Positions 1-11,624 of a DNA stretch of 64,000 bases are shown piece after piece. The position numbers and the translations under genes are program-made. This DNA is from Kingdonia uniflora. Taxonomy: Eukaryota > Streptophyta > Magnoliopsida > Ranunculales > Circaeasteraceae. Within the stretch, counting starts at the first letter, position 1. Each line of letters opens with the position of its first letter. The notes below the pieces were generated by a model. The model saw only the letters and a program-made list of their open reading frames with translations, was not told where the DNA came from and ran no database searches. The stretch spans positions 1,178,001-1,242,000 of the forward strand of contig JACGCM010001497.1 in the NCBI GenBank assembly GCA_014058105.1. Reading direction: 5' to 3'.

Positions 1-660
1 ACACAAGATTTTCAAATGACGTAACCCAGATCTTAGAAGTCATGGCTTGGTTTTAATACAAATTTCAAGTACATTGGACACTAATATTAGAAGGAAGCCA
101 TAGATAGAAAAATTTGGTATCTGAGGTGCAACTCATTTCATATTAAACCAATACCAGTATATATTAGTTGATCATGATGTGCAAGCATAATAATGTTGGT
201 TGGGCAAGAATTAAGTGTAACTGATGGATGCATATATAAGAATTGAAGGTAGGTTAAAGAAGAGAACAAGTTCTGAGAAGATATAGGGTATGCCTATTAT
301 GGTATTAAAGAAGGAAATGAAGTCAATCTTAATTGGTAATCCAAATGATCTTGAATAATATTTTTAAGTAAAACCATGAAACATCTGAGATGCGATTTTT
401 GTGAGTCAATAAAATGCACTTCAAAATTTATCGTTATTGTGTCCAAGGTTGACCAAATTATACCTCATGTGTATGAACATATCTGCTATTGTTTGAGATT
501 GCATTTGGATTGAGTTTTAGTGCCAAAGGCACGTTAATGGAGACAGTCGACGTATTCATCGTGGCAAGCTACTGGTAGTACTAGTGAAAAAACATTAGAG
601 CATCCACAATAGTGAGTCTCTTTGTAAAAGTAACTTTAAGGACTTGTCTTTCAAAAAGCA
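1..660. other. Unassigned left flank
   Basis: AT-rich sequence. I read all frames and found no recognisable protein, RNA gene or LTR end. It could be host intergenic DNA or an older decayed element. Confidence 0.4.
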
Positions 661-696
661 TATACGTTAGTATGGTAATTATTGCTTTTGAGTTAA

Positions 697-1643
697 AAGG
701 TTTAGTTTGGTTTGCTACAAGTACGATGTAATTGAAATTCAATGCATTTGCAATGATTTGCATTGCATAAAAGTCGGGATTTTTTTTTAATAAATGCAGG
801 AATGCATTGCACTGCAGGTGAAACTAATTGTAGATTGATGTTTATGTTTGGTTAGGTGCATTGTTATGAAAATGCAAATGATAACTACCTTTCCCCTCCT
901 TAAAAGGTCATTAATTTCTTCCTATTTTAGCACCCAAGTAGAAAGCAAAAATGTAAACTCTGTTGCAGATTTTTTTTGACTCATGGCTTAGTTTGGTTCA
1001 GTGCAAACATGATGCAAATGCAAATTTCTAGCCGCTTCGATGTGTTTGGTTCTATTTGCAATTACAATGTGGTACCTTTAAATTACTTGCATGTGTTTAG
1101 TTTACTTTTGCAAAGCAAACAACTTGCATTTCCATGCAAAAACTGATCTTTTTGCTTATATTTGGTTGTGTTGAAAAATCTCTACAACAGAGTTTGCATT
1201 TTTGTCTTCAACTTGGGAAAGAAATAAGAGGAAAATAGGGACATCTTAAGGGATAACAAAAAGGTAGTTATCATTTGTATTTGCATAACAATGAACTTAA
1301 CCAAACATAAACATCAATCTACAATTAGTTGCACTTGCAGTACATTACATTCCTGCATTTATTGAAAAAAAATCCCCCAACTTTTAATGCAATGCAAATC
1401 ATTGTAAATGCATCAAATTTGCATTGCATCGTACTTGCAGTGAGCCAAACTGAGCCTTCAGTGCAATAAAATGTAAGCAAAAAGAGAAGTTTTTACATGG
1501 AAATGCAAGTTGTTTACTTTGCAAAAGTGAACCAAACACATGCAAGTATTTTAAAGGCACTACATTATAATTGCAAATCGAACCATATAAATGCAAATTA
1601 CTTGCATTTGTATCATGCTTACACTAAACCAAACTAAAAAACT
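697..1643. mobile_element. Outer MITE, split by an inverted copy of itself
   Basis: Terminal inverted repeats contain TTTAGTTTGGTTT at the left end (about 701) and its complement AAACCAAACTAAA at the right end (1627-1639). The left arm (about 701-980) and right arm (1461-1640) are separated by a 474-bp insertion. With that removed, the element is about 473 bp, the same size as the inserted copy. There is no coding capacity. The superfamily is uncertain; the short TIRs and apparent 3-bp target duplication would fit PIF/Harbinger. Confidence 0.75.
984..1457. mobile_element. Inner MITE, same family, opposite orientation
   Basis: The ends read GGCTTAGTTTGGTTCA on the left (985-1000) and, complemented from the right, GGCTCAGTTTGGCTCA. 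The left arm (985-1165) is the reverse complement of the outer element's right arm, and its right arm (1176-1456) is the reverse complement of the outer element's left arm. TCA flanks it on both sides (981-983 and 1458-1460), a probable 3-bp target duplication. Length is about 474 bp. Confidence 0.75.
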
Positions 1644-1657
1644 TTTGGCTGAGAAGT

Positions 1658-1999
1658 GATAAAGTTTTAAAGATGAGGGAGAGTAACTTAAGGGATGTGG
1701 GAGAGTGTGGCTTTAAGTCCTTTAAGTTGAAGACATAAACTTCTTTTTTGGGCTTCTCATTTTTGCTACTTTTTGACTTAAAATAAGTAGCTTATTTTTA
1801 TCATCCAAATATGCCTACTTGGTTTTTGACTTAAATATGCAGAAAAGTAGCTTATATTTGGGTATCCAAACAACCCCTTAAGACATTTGAGATTATGAAA
1901 ACTAACTCATTGGGTCGGGGTGAAGTGGCATTATGTTTGCTGTTGCTCATTTAACTCGTGACATTAAATGGGATATATGTCAGGAAATTATGGGCAAAT
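1658..1999. other. Spacer with possible small MITE remnant
   Basis: No gene seen. About 1770-1885 repeats the phrases 'gacttaaa(a)ta', 'aagtagctta' and 'tatccaaa' twice in direct order. Such phrases are common in plant hAT-like miniature elements, but I could not define two ends. Confidence 0.3.
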
Positions 2000-2527
2000 T
2001 GCAATGCGGAAGTACAATAGTAATAAACAATAACTAAAATATCTATCTCTAACCACAGAAGATTCAAAGCAAAGCAATAAAAGCACACACAAGATTTTAA
2101 TTTAGGTGGAAATCTAAAATGATCAAAACCACCCCTGATAAGCACAATGAATCTATTATCAAATTAGGGTTACAAGAAGTTCCTGAGACCTCTCAACGTT
2201 ACCTCTACCCTGACAGATAATCCCCAGCAAGAAACCTTAGAAAGAAAACCTAAGAAATCTCTCTCTAAGGCTATGAACTATATACATCTAAGGCTATGAA
2301 CTATATACATCTAAGGCTTAACCAAGCCCTAACTTTATACCAAACATCCATGAGGGTAATCCAGAAAATACGCATCACGATACACTTCAAAACAACCCAA
2401 AAAACTATTTGCTGACTTTCTATTCGAAGAAACTTATTGTTTATTCGAACAAAGTCAAGTCAACCTCTTATTCGAACAAGAACCAAAGAAAAAAAATTTC
2501 TTCATCTTTTGAGCCGTAACCTCAACA
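2000..2527 (-). repeat. Copia-1 3' LTR
   Basis: On the minus strand it starts TGTTGAGGTTACGGC right after the polypurine tract and ends near TTCCGCATTGCA. It aligns along most of its length to 15650-16144, with a local duplication of 'aaggctatgaactatataca' (about 2268-2308) that the other copy lacks. Near 2425-2485 it has several TTCGAA/TTCGAAC motifs. Confidence 0.85.
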
Positions 2528-2540
2528 ATCTCCACCTTGG
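2528..2540 (-). promoter_or_regulatory. Copia-1 polypurine tract
   Basis: On the minus strand CCAAGGTGGAGATT runs directly into the LTR start TGTTGAGG. An AAGGTGGAGAT(T)-type tract is the usual primer of plus-strand DNA synthesis in plant copia elements, and it fixes the LTR boundary. Confidence 0.8.
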
Positions 2541-2721
2541 CGAAAAATTCGTTTTCTCCGCTGAATTCGTCGTATGTCCTTGTCGCATTACCTCTATGGG
2601 CAACTTCTCAATTAAGATATTTACACGAGTCTTGGTTTTTCCCAAACTGACCAATCAGAACCCACTTTCTAATCATCTTTGTTGACTGTGCTATTGCTCC
2701 ACCTTGAACTAAATTCCCCTT

Positions 2722-3347
2722 TCAAGAAATCTCTATAGTTCTATCGGTACATGCAACCTTCACATCTTCACCCACTGATTTACCAACCAATGCATACAAG
2801 TTCCTGTGGAAAACTCCTTTCATGATCAAACAAGACTTCCAATAACCTTTCATTACTCTACCTCGCCCGGAGTAATTGTAACCCTCATTATCTAATTTGG
2901 AAAGTAAAATTAGATTATGAGTCATACTCGGCATATGTTGAGCATCATGAAGAACTACGATGCGTCTGTCAAACATCTGCACGTGAATATCACCAACTCC
3001 TAAAATTGGCCTTCGAGACCCATCGCTCGACAATACAAACTTGCTACACTCACACTTTGTATATTTGCCAAACAATGCCTTGTGTGCGCATACATGCAAT
3101 TGTGTGCACATACATGCAATGTAACCCCACTATCAAATACCCATCCTCTATCGTGGCGAGGACCATCAGCGGCTACCACAAGGAGCGACTCATCACCATC
3201 ATTACCAGTAATCGTTGCCAGTCTGTTAGTGTCACCTTCAGATCCCTTTGCCAAACTTGTTCCTTTACCTTTCCCAACTTTGCAATCTGATCTATAATGA
3301 CTCGATTGACCACAGCCACAACAAGAAAAAAATACTTTAAATAGCAC
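2722..3347 (-). pseudogene. Copia gag zinc knuckle, protease and pre-integrase remnant
   Basis: The minus-strand reading begins with a perfect CX2CX4HX4C zinc knuckle (CCGCGQSSHYRSDC, about 3326-3285), the nucleic-acid-binding end of gag. It is followed by a protease active-site region reading FDSGVTLHVCAH (DSG, with V for the usual A). After a frame change comes the pre-integrase part with the copia phrases MPSMTHNLILLSKLD and MKGVFHRNLYAL. At least one frameshift (around 3080-3110, where 'gtgtgcgcatacatgcaatt' is duplicated) and loss of everything downstream make it non-functional. Its gag N-terminal partner is at 14945-15613. Confidence 0.85.
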
Positions 3348-3350
3348 AAA

Positions 3351-3425
3351 TTTGATAGCATATATATCGAATGTTATTTAAAATTAACATTTATAACATA
3401 TTTTACATGAATGCTATCGTAGCCT
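3351..3425. repeat. CACTA-1 left subterminal repeats
   Basis: 'ttgatagcatatatatcgaa', 'gttatttaaaat' and 'gaatgctatcgtagc' repeat the vocabulary of the other end in both orientations. Such subterminal motifs bind transposase in known CACTA elements. Confidence 0.5.
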
Positions 3426-4608
3426 ATTTTTTCCCCACTAAAATCATGTTTACAATGGGGTAAGTATTAACAGGTACTTTTAAGAGCGTTTGTGATTCCT
3501 ATCTATATTACATTCTAGGGTACTTGTATCAAGACAAACTCGAGTTGATAAGTTTCTCGAGGCATACAACTAGAGTCAAGGGTCCAGATTTGAGCATGCT
3601 TTTCAAAAATGCTGAAACTACCAAAATAATAACGATTTTGAGAAACCTCCTATAACAGTTTGACAAGTGTCATGTCCATACTTTTAAGTCTTAATTACTC
3701 TAAAAAAATCCTTTATAAAATTAATTGGCCCACACATCCTCTATTTACTCTCCCTCTCTCTTCTACACCAAACCCCACAGTACACAGTTTTTACATACAA
3801 AAAAAACTTCTATCTCAAGACCCTCATCTCTTTCGAATCCACCCAAACCGGTACGTAACTTCTTCCTCATGTGCTTTCTCTACTCTTTTCCTTCTCTCTC
3901 TCTCTACGGGCGAACTCCATCTTTATGCAAACGAAAATGCATTTACGATTGGTAATATCATCTCTCCTTTTGCTATTTACAAAACGAGATTACTGTATTT
4001 AAGGTTTTTAGTTTGGATTTGGGAGAGATGTTGCTATTTGTTGGCCTATTTGTTATCGAGTTGATCATTACAATTTTACATTTTCATAATACCCAATCTC
4101 TCTCTCTCTCTCTCTATACGGAGAAGTTATAATTTTTTGTGTTTTAGTTTTTGTAAGATGGGGAACAAACCAGAAGATGATTGTATCATTACTTAGTATA
4201 TGAAATGCATCCCAAAGGAGGGAGATCAGTGAGATATACCAAGAAGCTTACAAAGAATCCGTAAAATGTTACCTCCAATTAAGCTTTTAGTAGATTTCAA
4301 AGTGCAGTACATACATCTGTAGAAATTTCTCCTACTATACCTTTCAAATAACTGATATTTCTTAATTTAGTTTGTTTAGTTTCTTCTGATGTTTTGCTGC
4401 ATGCACATTGCAGAGTTTTAAGTTACTGAGATTAGATAAGAGTTATGATCTTTGTTAATAATGAATTGATTAGTGAATTACCCTATTTTTAGTATCTCAT
4501 TGATTTATAGTACAAAGGCAAATTAATGTCGATGTGAGAAGACCATGAAATGATTGATGAAATGTCATGCCGAGATATATTTTTCAAATCACAAAAGCAA
4601 GATCTTGA
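3426..4608 (+). other. CACTA-1 interior with promoter-like stretch, no recognised gene
   Basis: 3712-3720 is a TATA-like TTTATAAAA, followed by a pyrimidine-rich leader (3740-3930, with CT runs at 3895-3906), a possible donor GTACGTAAC (3852) and, after another CT run (4098-4118), a possible acceptor before ATGGGGAAC (about 4158). This resembles the 5' end of a plant gene with an intron in its leader. The downstream frame hits a stop after 12 codons and I do not recognise it. It may be a captured gene fragment or the transposon's own promoter. Confidence 0.3.
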
Positions 4609-4931
4609 TATACATATTTTTCTTGTTCTTGTCTCTTTTGGAACTTTTTCTTTATATAGGCCTTGTACGCAGTTCTTTATCGTGCTGAAGCACGTTCTTC
4701 GAACAATGTGGTAAGTGGCGTTTGACTAAGTAACTGTCGAGTTCATGAGAGACAGGTACTTTTGAATTTTTCGTGTTTTTCTATTGTGCTCGACTCACGT
4801 TCTTTATTAGTTCGTGGTGTAGGTGTCAATGCTGACTGTTTATGTCACATGTAGAATGTGTCAGTCTGATATGGAGGTCATTCAAACTAGAAATAGTTTG
4901 AATTGGGTTAGATTGAGGGATAGGTCCCTAC
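4609..4931 (-). repeat. Inverted fragment of a TatA LTR
   Basis: It matches the reverse complement of the first half of the TatA LTR (compare 23287-23610). The minus-strand start TGTAGGGACCTATCCCTC is at 4931, and a TATATAAAG-type box is visible near 4655. It is cut at 4609. It is opposite in orientation to TatA-1 and directly abuts TatA-1 integrase, so it is either the 5' LTR stump of another, lost element or the product of an inversion. Confidence 0.8.
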
Positions 4932-6223
4932 AGTATGCACGATCAACACTGAGGGTGATGAAGAGAAGGATGATTGGCGAAAGCCCTTTATTGCCTACCT
5001 CAGCTTGAAGAACAAATGTGACGGACCCTTTCCAATCGATCCAAAAGAGCACCAACAATTGATTGAAAACTCGAAGTGTTACATAGTACAAAACGGTCGT
5101 CTATATTACCGTTCAGTCAAAGGGCCTTATCTTAAGTGCCTCTTGAAGAAGAAAGCAGATGGAATGCTCAGAGATTTACATTAAGGAACTTGTGGCTCTT
5201 ATGCCGCAGGTCGATCACTCACTAACAGAGCATTATACAAGGAGTATTCTTGCCAGGAATGCGTAAGCAATCAAAAGAGTACTTACACAAATACGATACA
5301 TATCAACGACATGGACACATGATCCACGCCCCCGCACTCGAACTACATACAAGCAAGGTTTTCTGGCTATTCAAGCGGTGGGCACTAGATCTCATCGAAG
5401 AATTCCCTAATACTCTAGGTAACCGACATTTCTTACTCATAGCAACCGATTATTTTATGAAATGGTTAAAAGCAACTCCTCTCTATCGAACTAAAGAAGA
5501 TGAGGTCATCTCTTTTATCTAAGAACACATCATCACACCGTTTGGATGCCCCCACCTGATTCGGATTGATAACGGGCCACAATTTGTTGGTGAAATGGTC
5601 GTAACCTTCCTCAACAAACACAATATCATTCATTCTCCATCGTATCCATACTACCCCCAAGGCAATGATCAAGCCAAAATCACCAACAAAACCATAGTGG
5701 ATGGACTCAAGAAAATGCTTCAATCACAGAAAAAAGGAAATTGGATACAGGAACTTTCTTACGTCTTATCGGCGTACCGTACCACTCCACGTTAGTCAAC
5801 TGGATGTACCCCATTCCTTCTAGCCTATGATACAGAAGCCATCATTCCATCAGAATACCACCATCCTGTTAGAGTCCATGAGCTTACAGACGGAGAAATA
5901 AGTTTGAATTGGCCTATAATATGAACTGGATTTATGAAACTAGGGAACATGCTATTGCCAACCTAGGTCGATATCACTATATGTTAGCCAGTTTGTACAA
6001 CAGAAGAGTTAGAAGTCGTGTATTCTAAATTGACGATCTCGTCCTCAGAGAGATCCTACAACACAGAAAGAAAGTACATGCTGTGAAATTAGCAGAAAAT
6101 TGGGATGGTCCAATCCTTATCATTGATCGAACTGGTCTGGGATCATACTATCTCATGACGGAGCAAGGAGTTCCAATCTCAAATCCATGGAACTCCAGGC
6201 GACTAAAACGGTTTTATCGTTAA
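4932..6223 (+). pseudogene. TatA-1 integrase, inactive
   Basis: Readable from the linker DDWRKPF (about 4970), through the HHCC zinc region (5180-5310; the last Cys is replaced, DTYQRHG), the core (5350-5800) and the C-terminal GPY/F-like region (6090-6130), to the stop at 6221-6223. Of the catalytic D-D-E triad, Asp1 (ALDLIEE) and Asp2 (RIDNGPQF) remain, but Glu is Lys (NDQAKITN). There are stops after LH (5184), at 5521 and at 5793, and frameshifts near 5240 and 5900. Full-length Tat integrase is similar in length, so little is deleted. Confidence 0.9.
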
Positions 6224-6377
6224 GTCCATGGTTTCTCCATTTCAATATTCTCGTTCTTTCCATTCCAAAAGTGAGATTTCAATCTCCATACAGTGTATAT
6301 TATATTCTACTCAATGAAAAATTCTAAGTTTTTTTGCACATTCCTCTTTACTTATGTAGAATCTACTAAATCTTATA

Positions 6378-6843
6378 GATTAAAGCAAATGTAATACTAG
6401 CTTTTAATCGACCTCTAAACAGATTAAAGCAAAGGTAATATTAGCTTTCAATCAACCTCTATACACAAATTAAAGCAAAAGTAATTCTAGATTTCAATCG
6501 ACCTCTATACACAGATTAAAAAAAAGGTAATACTAGCTTTCAATTGACCTCTAAATAGATTAAGGCAAAGGTAAACTATCCTTCAATCGAGCTCTGAACA
6601 GATTAAGGTAAATGTAATACTAACTTTTAATCGACCTCTAAACATATTAAAGCAAAAGTAATACTAGCTTTTAATCGACCTCTATACACATATTAAAGTA
6701 AATGTAATACTAGCCTTCAATCACCCATCTATACATGAATCTGCCATTAAAATTAAGGTAATAATAGTTTTCAATCATAGATTTCTAACAGACATAAGAT
6801 AAAGCAAAGGTAAAACTAGATTTCATCTCTCAATATGTATGCA
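6378..6843 (+). repeat. Ten tandem repeats of ~45 bp after pol
   Basis: Copies start at about 6378, 6422, 6469, 6515, 6559, 6602, 6646, 6692, 6752 and 6799 (period 43-47, one 60). The unit reads roughly 'attaaagcaaaggtaatact' plus 'agctttcaatcgacctctaa'. The array lies between the pol stop and the end of antisense ORF3. A shorter array of the same family is at 49150-49290 in TatA-4. Confidence 0.9.
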
Positions 6844-6870
6844 ACTACGGGTTACTTCAACAAGCCACTT

Positions 6871-9800
6871 CTAAATATTCTTCTCTGCTAATGGAAGGTC
6901 ATCTACACCTTCCCTTATAACAGGAGGACGCTCAGCCATAAATTCTGGAGCTTGAGCAGCTTTAAAAATTCTGCCTTGCTATATCAATTCAGTAGGTCGG
7001 GAACCCAACTCTATTTTCATGGTATTTATACAGCTTTCTCGATCTATATCGGCTTTACAAATACATCCTCTCCCCAACAGACAGTCGTGCAAGGTATCCC
7101 TCTCAAACTCAAGCCTTCTTACTTCTTCCACAAAATAGGCAATAACAACCATTATCTCCTGTGAGATAAATATTTATTGGACAGAAGAGTTTCGATCGAG
7201 CATAACCACCTCAAAAAAGTTCTTTTGAAATCTCTGGTGATGATCTTTCAAGTTTAAATACCATTCATTTTGCCACTCCATGTGTCTATCTGCGCGTGAC
7301 ATAATCTTATTGTGCTCCTTCATCTTCTCTATTGCTACATTGACTCTACCTTGTTTGTCATCCTCAACTTTGCCAACTGAGCCTGAAGTTCCTTAAGCTC
7401 CCTATCTTTACCTACACTTCCCCCAGCAGGGGACTTCTTTAACAAATCATTTTTCTTCCTTATCAAGTGATCCTTACCTCTAATCACCTCTTTAACTCAC
7501 ACTCTCTGCCGAGAACAATATTCAACTTATCTTAGCTCGCCCTTAAATGTTTATTTCCTCTTTGCACATGAGCCTAAATTTGAACTACATCCGCTTCCAG
7601 TTCTTTAACTCGAGCTGATAGGTCAACCACATCCCCTTTTACAATGGAGACCCCGGCATCGCCTTTTTTTCCTTTTTAACCACTCTTCATCCTCGGCCTT
7701 CTTGATACGCGAATTGGCCAAAGCTTAACCACAATTTTAGAGTTAGCTAGGTCAGCTCGAGCTCTCTCTTGCTAGCTTTCTTCTCAATCATTTCACTCTT
7801 CAATCGCTCCAGTTTACTTTTAGAACTCACTAGATCAGCTCAAACCTGCTCTTGCTCATTTAACTTTCTAATCATTTGGCCCTTCAGACTGGCCACAAAA
7901 TCTTGTAATTCTTTTTCTGTCTCTTCTAACGACTGGATACGATATTGAGCCATATCTACTTCTTTACTCTTCACCATCAATGCATCATTATGCCTTTTAA
8001 ACATTGTGGTCTCATCCTTCGCCTCCGCGAGCTCTTTTTTTACTCTTTCCATTTTGACATCTTTCTTCTCAATCTTTTGCGTTAGGTCATCAACAGTTTT
8101 TGTTGCCTCGACGTACTAAAAAAATCTACTTTGACATATTGATCCTCCCTATCTTCAGTCACCTCTAATCCTATTAAACTACTCCACAAACTCCTGATTA
8201 TATTGGAGTATTTGTTGTTCACTCGAGCGAATAATCTCCAATTCGACCTAGATCATAGATGCAATACATCAAGTTTAATTCAATGATACTCCACAAATAC
8301 AATTAAATCAAAATGTAGGTGGCATTCAAAAATCTAACATATTTCTATTTTTTGATATTCTATTGTTGTGAGACTGCTTCTAAACTTAAGGTCGAAGTAT
8401 GATCTCAGTTGGTTGGCAATAACATCAACATCCAATTTCAAGGTACACATTTTCTACATTCTAAAGTTTTTAAGCACTTTGGTATTATATGGATATGCTC
8501 GATTACCATCGCCCCTAAACTGCTAACACATTTTTTGTCTATCTATATACTCTAATTTTTGCTTTATAAATCTTGAGTAATGCAGAACACAAGTCAAATA
8601 TTTTATGCTCTTCTCTAACTTGTAGCTCCGCTTGCGAAGTCAACAGGGATACTGATACATCTTTCTCCTTAGCAAGCTCATTCTCTAACTCCTCAATGTT
8701 GAGGAGCATATCCTTAAGTTCCTACAAACATCTTTTAGCCTATCCGAGATTTATCTTGCAAAACAATATTCCATACAATTACAGTTTTTCAGATCACACA
8801 AAAACATGCAGCAAAACTCCAACAAACTTTACTCTACCTTATCGTTATCTTCCCCTCGGTTCTCTAAATCAGTTCTGGTAGAAACCCCATCTAACCCTGT
8901 TACCACACCTCCCTCAATAGGGACATCCTCTTCAACCTCGTCCTCTTCAACATAGGTACCAACCATAATGGTTTTAACGTCAACTTTTATGTACCCCACT
9001 GAGAGGAGATGGCGCCCGAGTCTATTGTGTTCAAGGGCAACATCATCCATATTCTTCTACGCCTCCTCTGTCACCTCGCTAGTCAGAACTTCCTACGTAG
9101 CCTTCACAACAGCCAATCGCTCCTCTTCCAGAGCCAAGTCAATCTTAAGTCAAGCTACCTTCTTCTCGAGCTCGCCTTTCCCAATCTCGAGATCAGTTTT
9201 TCCCTCCTCGATCCTGAGGCAGATACCCTATAACAAACGAGTAGCCTACAATAAATCGAACACATTTTAAGCTCGAATCAAACTACAAAGTTCAGAAATA
9301 AACAAGTCATCAAAACTTACCATTTTTCTTCAATTCCAACTGCGCATTGCCACTCAGTTCCTCAACACCCTTACGAGCTACTAGCCTTACCCTATCCTCC
9401 ACAACTCACAACTCATCATCCTCAGCAGGTCGGCTCTCCATGAACTTTGCCCCAATTACTTGAGCAAGAGGATCTACCCTCCTCTTTTTCGTAGTCTTGT
9501 TGACCTCCCCACTTGCCGTGGTTCCAGAGGCCGAGCTACCCTTTACAACTTTCTTTTTTGGAAATCTTAGAGCTAACTTGCTCGAAGTGCTTACTTCCAG
9601 AACATCCTCAAAATTTATATCTGTAGCCCTCGATAAAATAGGACGCTTCTCCCCATCTGCCCCTCTCTTCTTGCTGGCTTCAACGCCCTTCATTAGTCTC
9701 TTTACCTGAAACGTTTATACCTTATCAGATGTACTGTTAACTCTTTTATTTTTGTTAATGCCGAGCTCCTTCAACACTATCTCGAGCTTAACTCCTTCTT

Positions 9801-10990
9801 GAGCAATACTATCTAACATTGACTCATTCTTTGTTACCTTTGATCGAGGACCTGTAAAACAAATGCAACATATTTTCAGACCACAAAACAACCTTCAAAT
9901 ACAACATTTCAATATTATATAATATTACTTACTTTGCTTCACTGTTCTATATAAAAGTTTCATTGGTTCTTTATCCTCTCTCTGAAGGCAATCACCCTTC
10001 ACCCATATCACATTATCATTCCAAACTTGACATGCTGAATTCAAATCGAAGAAAAGTGGTCGAGACGAGCTCGAATAGAAATACGCACCCCTAGTTATAG
10101 CATAATGCTTCACAACGTAATACTACAAAATGTCCTTAGGAGTTATTCCTTTCTATGCTTCATTTTCCTCCCATAATCTATTCAAATTTTTACAATTATT
10201 GATCACCTCCAACATGTTCCCGTTCAGTTGGGCAGGACAAGCTCCTATGGTAGTCGTTATCCCTTTAATAAGATTGTCAAGGGGGCAAACTTAATCCATA
10301 CTCCAACTGAGACATATATCATAGAAAACCCTCGTCCAGGTTACCTTTGACATTCCCATCAAAATACTCAAGAGAGATCGATTCATTCACTTCAAACATC
10401 CTACTGGCATGTTATAAAACATTGCCCCATTTTCTACTTACCGTAGCTTTAGATTTACAGAACTCTCTAAACAGATCAGAGTCCGGAGGGTACGATACTA
10501 ATTTACTAGGGAAATCTAGAAATTGAACTAGTACTACTTCGTCCTCCCCCTCAGATTCTACATTTACAGATTCTACGTTCTCACACTCAGTTGCACGACC
10601 AGAGGTTTACGCCTCCATATCAGGTAAAATCTTGATCTCAATTACTGGTCTAAAGATAAGGTTTGATTTTACACAGATATTCCTCACGCTTAACCTACAT
10701 AAAGGTCCAGGTATTCTATCATTATCTTTTATACATCTATATACATATCTACTATACATCTATCATACTTATATGTATATCATATACATATCTATTTTTT
10801 ACACATATATTAAACAAATTTTTGTAGATTACTATAAATAACAATTTTTCAAAATTTGAAAAACCACAAAATCAGTCAACGCATACTTTCACAATCATCA
10901 ATCATTTACTAATCTTCAACGTCAGAATATGAATCTGAAGCAGTGCCAAATCCTTTCTTCACAACACTGCTATGCAACCACCGTCGTGTT
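6871..10990 (-). pseudogene. TatA-1 antisense ORF3, multi-exon (globular plus coiled coil)
   Basis: Exons on the minus strand, inferred from coding homology to TatA-2 and TatA-4 and from GT/AG borders: first exon ending near 10915 (SDVED), then about 10640-9933, 9851-9321, 9245-8838, 8721-8620, and 8247 to the stop at 6871. Introns are 9852-9932, 9246-9320, 8722-8837 and 8248-8619. The second exon is globular (SRPLFFDLNSA, VKGDCLQRED). The third is basic with NLS-like KKKVVKG and KKRRVD (9406-9693). The last is a coiled coil (for example 7840-8052). Several stops, including TAG at 10123-10125, break it. Its function is unknown. The layout recalls the 'putative gypsy type transposon' proteins (PF04195), an inference not tested by alignment. 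Confidence 0.75.
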
Positions 10991-11137
10991 TCTATCTCCG
11001 CAAATTTTTTCTCCTTGAGCGGTGATCACTCTCATCTAAACCCTTACGTGAATCTCTATAATTTTTTCTCTTTTCTCTCCAACTGTTCTACTACTTTTCT
11101 AAAGTTGATAAACATTTGAATGAAGAAGATAAAGTAT

Positions 11138-11145
11138 TATTTATA
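11138..11145 (-). promoter_or_regulatory. TATA box of TatA-1 antisense ORF3
   Basis: TATAAATA on the minus strand, just after a conserved (N)NxQQLER-coding stretch. The same box in the same context occurs at 19646 (TatA-2) and 30394 (TatA-4). Confidence 0.6.
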
Positions 11146-11624
11146 TTTTTTCTCTCTAACTGTTGGTAATTATTGGGCCTCGTACGAGCCTCCCTCGGAG
11201 TCGCCCTCAGTTTTGGAACCATGACGTCCCTTTCATAATTAATGTCAGACATTTTATACCTTTTCGGTAAAAGCGCCATCCCATCATTGCCCCCAGTTCT
11301 ATATTTTAATATATTATCATCTCTCATACCCAAATCTCTCTCTGACCTCCCCCCACTTATGATGACTCAACACTCATACACAATCAAACTTGCCCTGCAA
11401 ATTATACAAGAGACAAAAATCAAAGCTCACCTATATTTTCTATTTTTGTTTATACTACTTATAAAACTGCTGATGTCATTTCCAAAGCTATCACATTTCA
11501 AATTCAATTTTTTTATTCACAACAGTTTTAAGCAGCATTTACAACAAAACAAGACAAATTTAGAGCAAAACATTCTACCTACACTTTAATTACAGTTATT
11601 CGAACTCATTCAATATGTTACATC
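11146..11624 (-). other. TatA-1 region between antisense ORF2 and ORF3
   Basis: 11156-11333 (minus) matches a conserved stretch in TatA-2 (19454-19640) and TatA-4 (30189-30398): MS..RSE..., GNDG, K(R/M)(Y/C)(K/E)(M/L)SDI, SVPK, NNYQQLER. It may be promoter-proximal DNA or a further small ORF. The rest is AT-rich with no signal. Confidence 0.4.

Noticed and set aside
3006..3297. Plus-strand ORFs opposite the copia zinc knuckle
   Set aside because: Shadow frames of the minus-strand gag/protease remnant.
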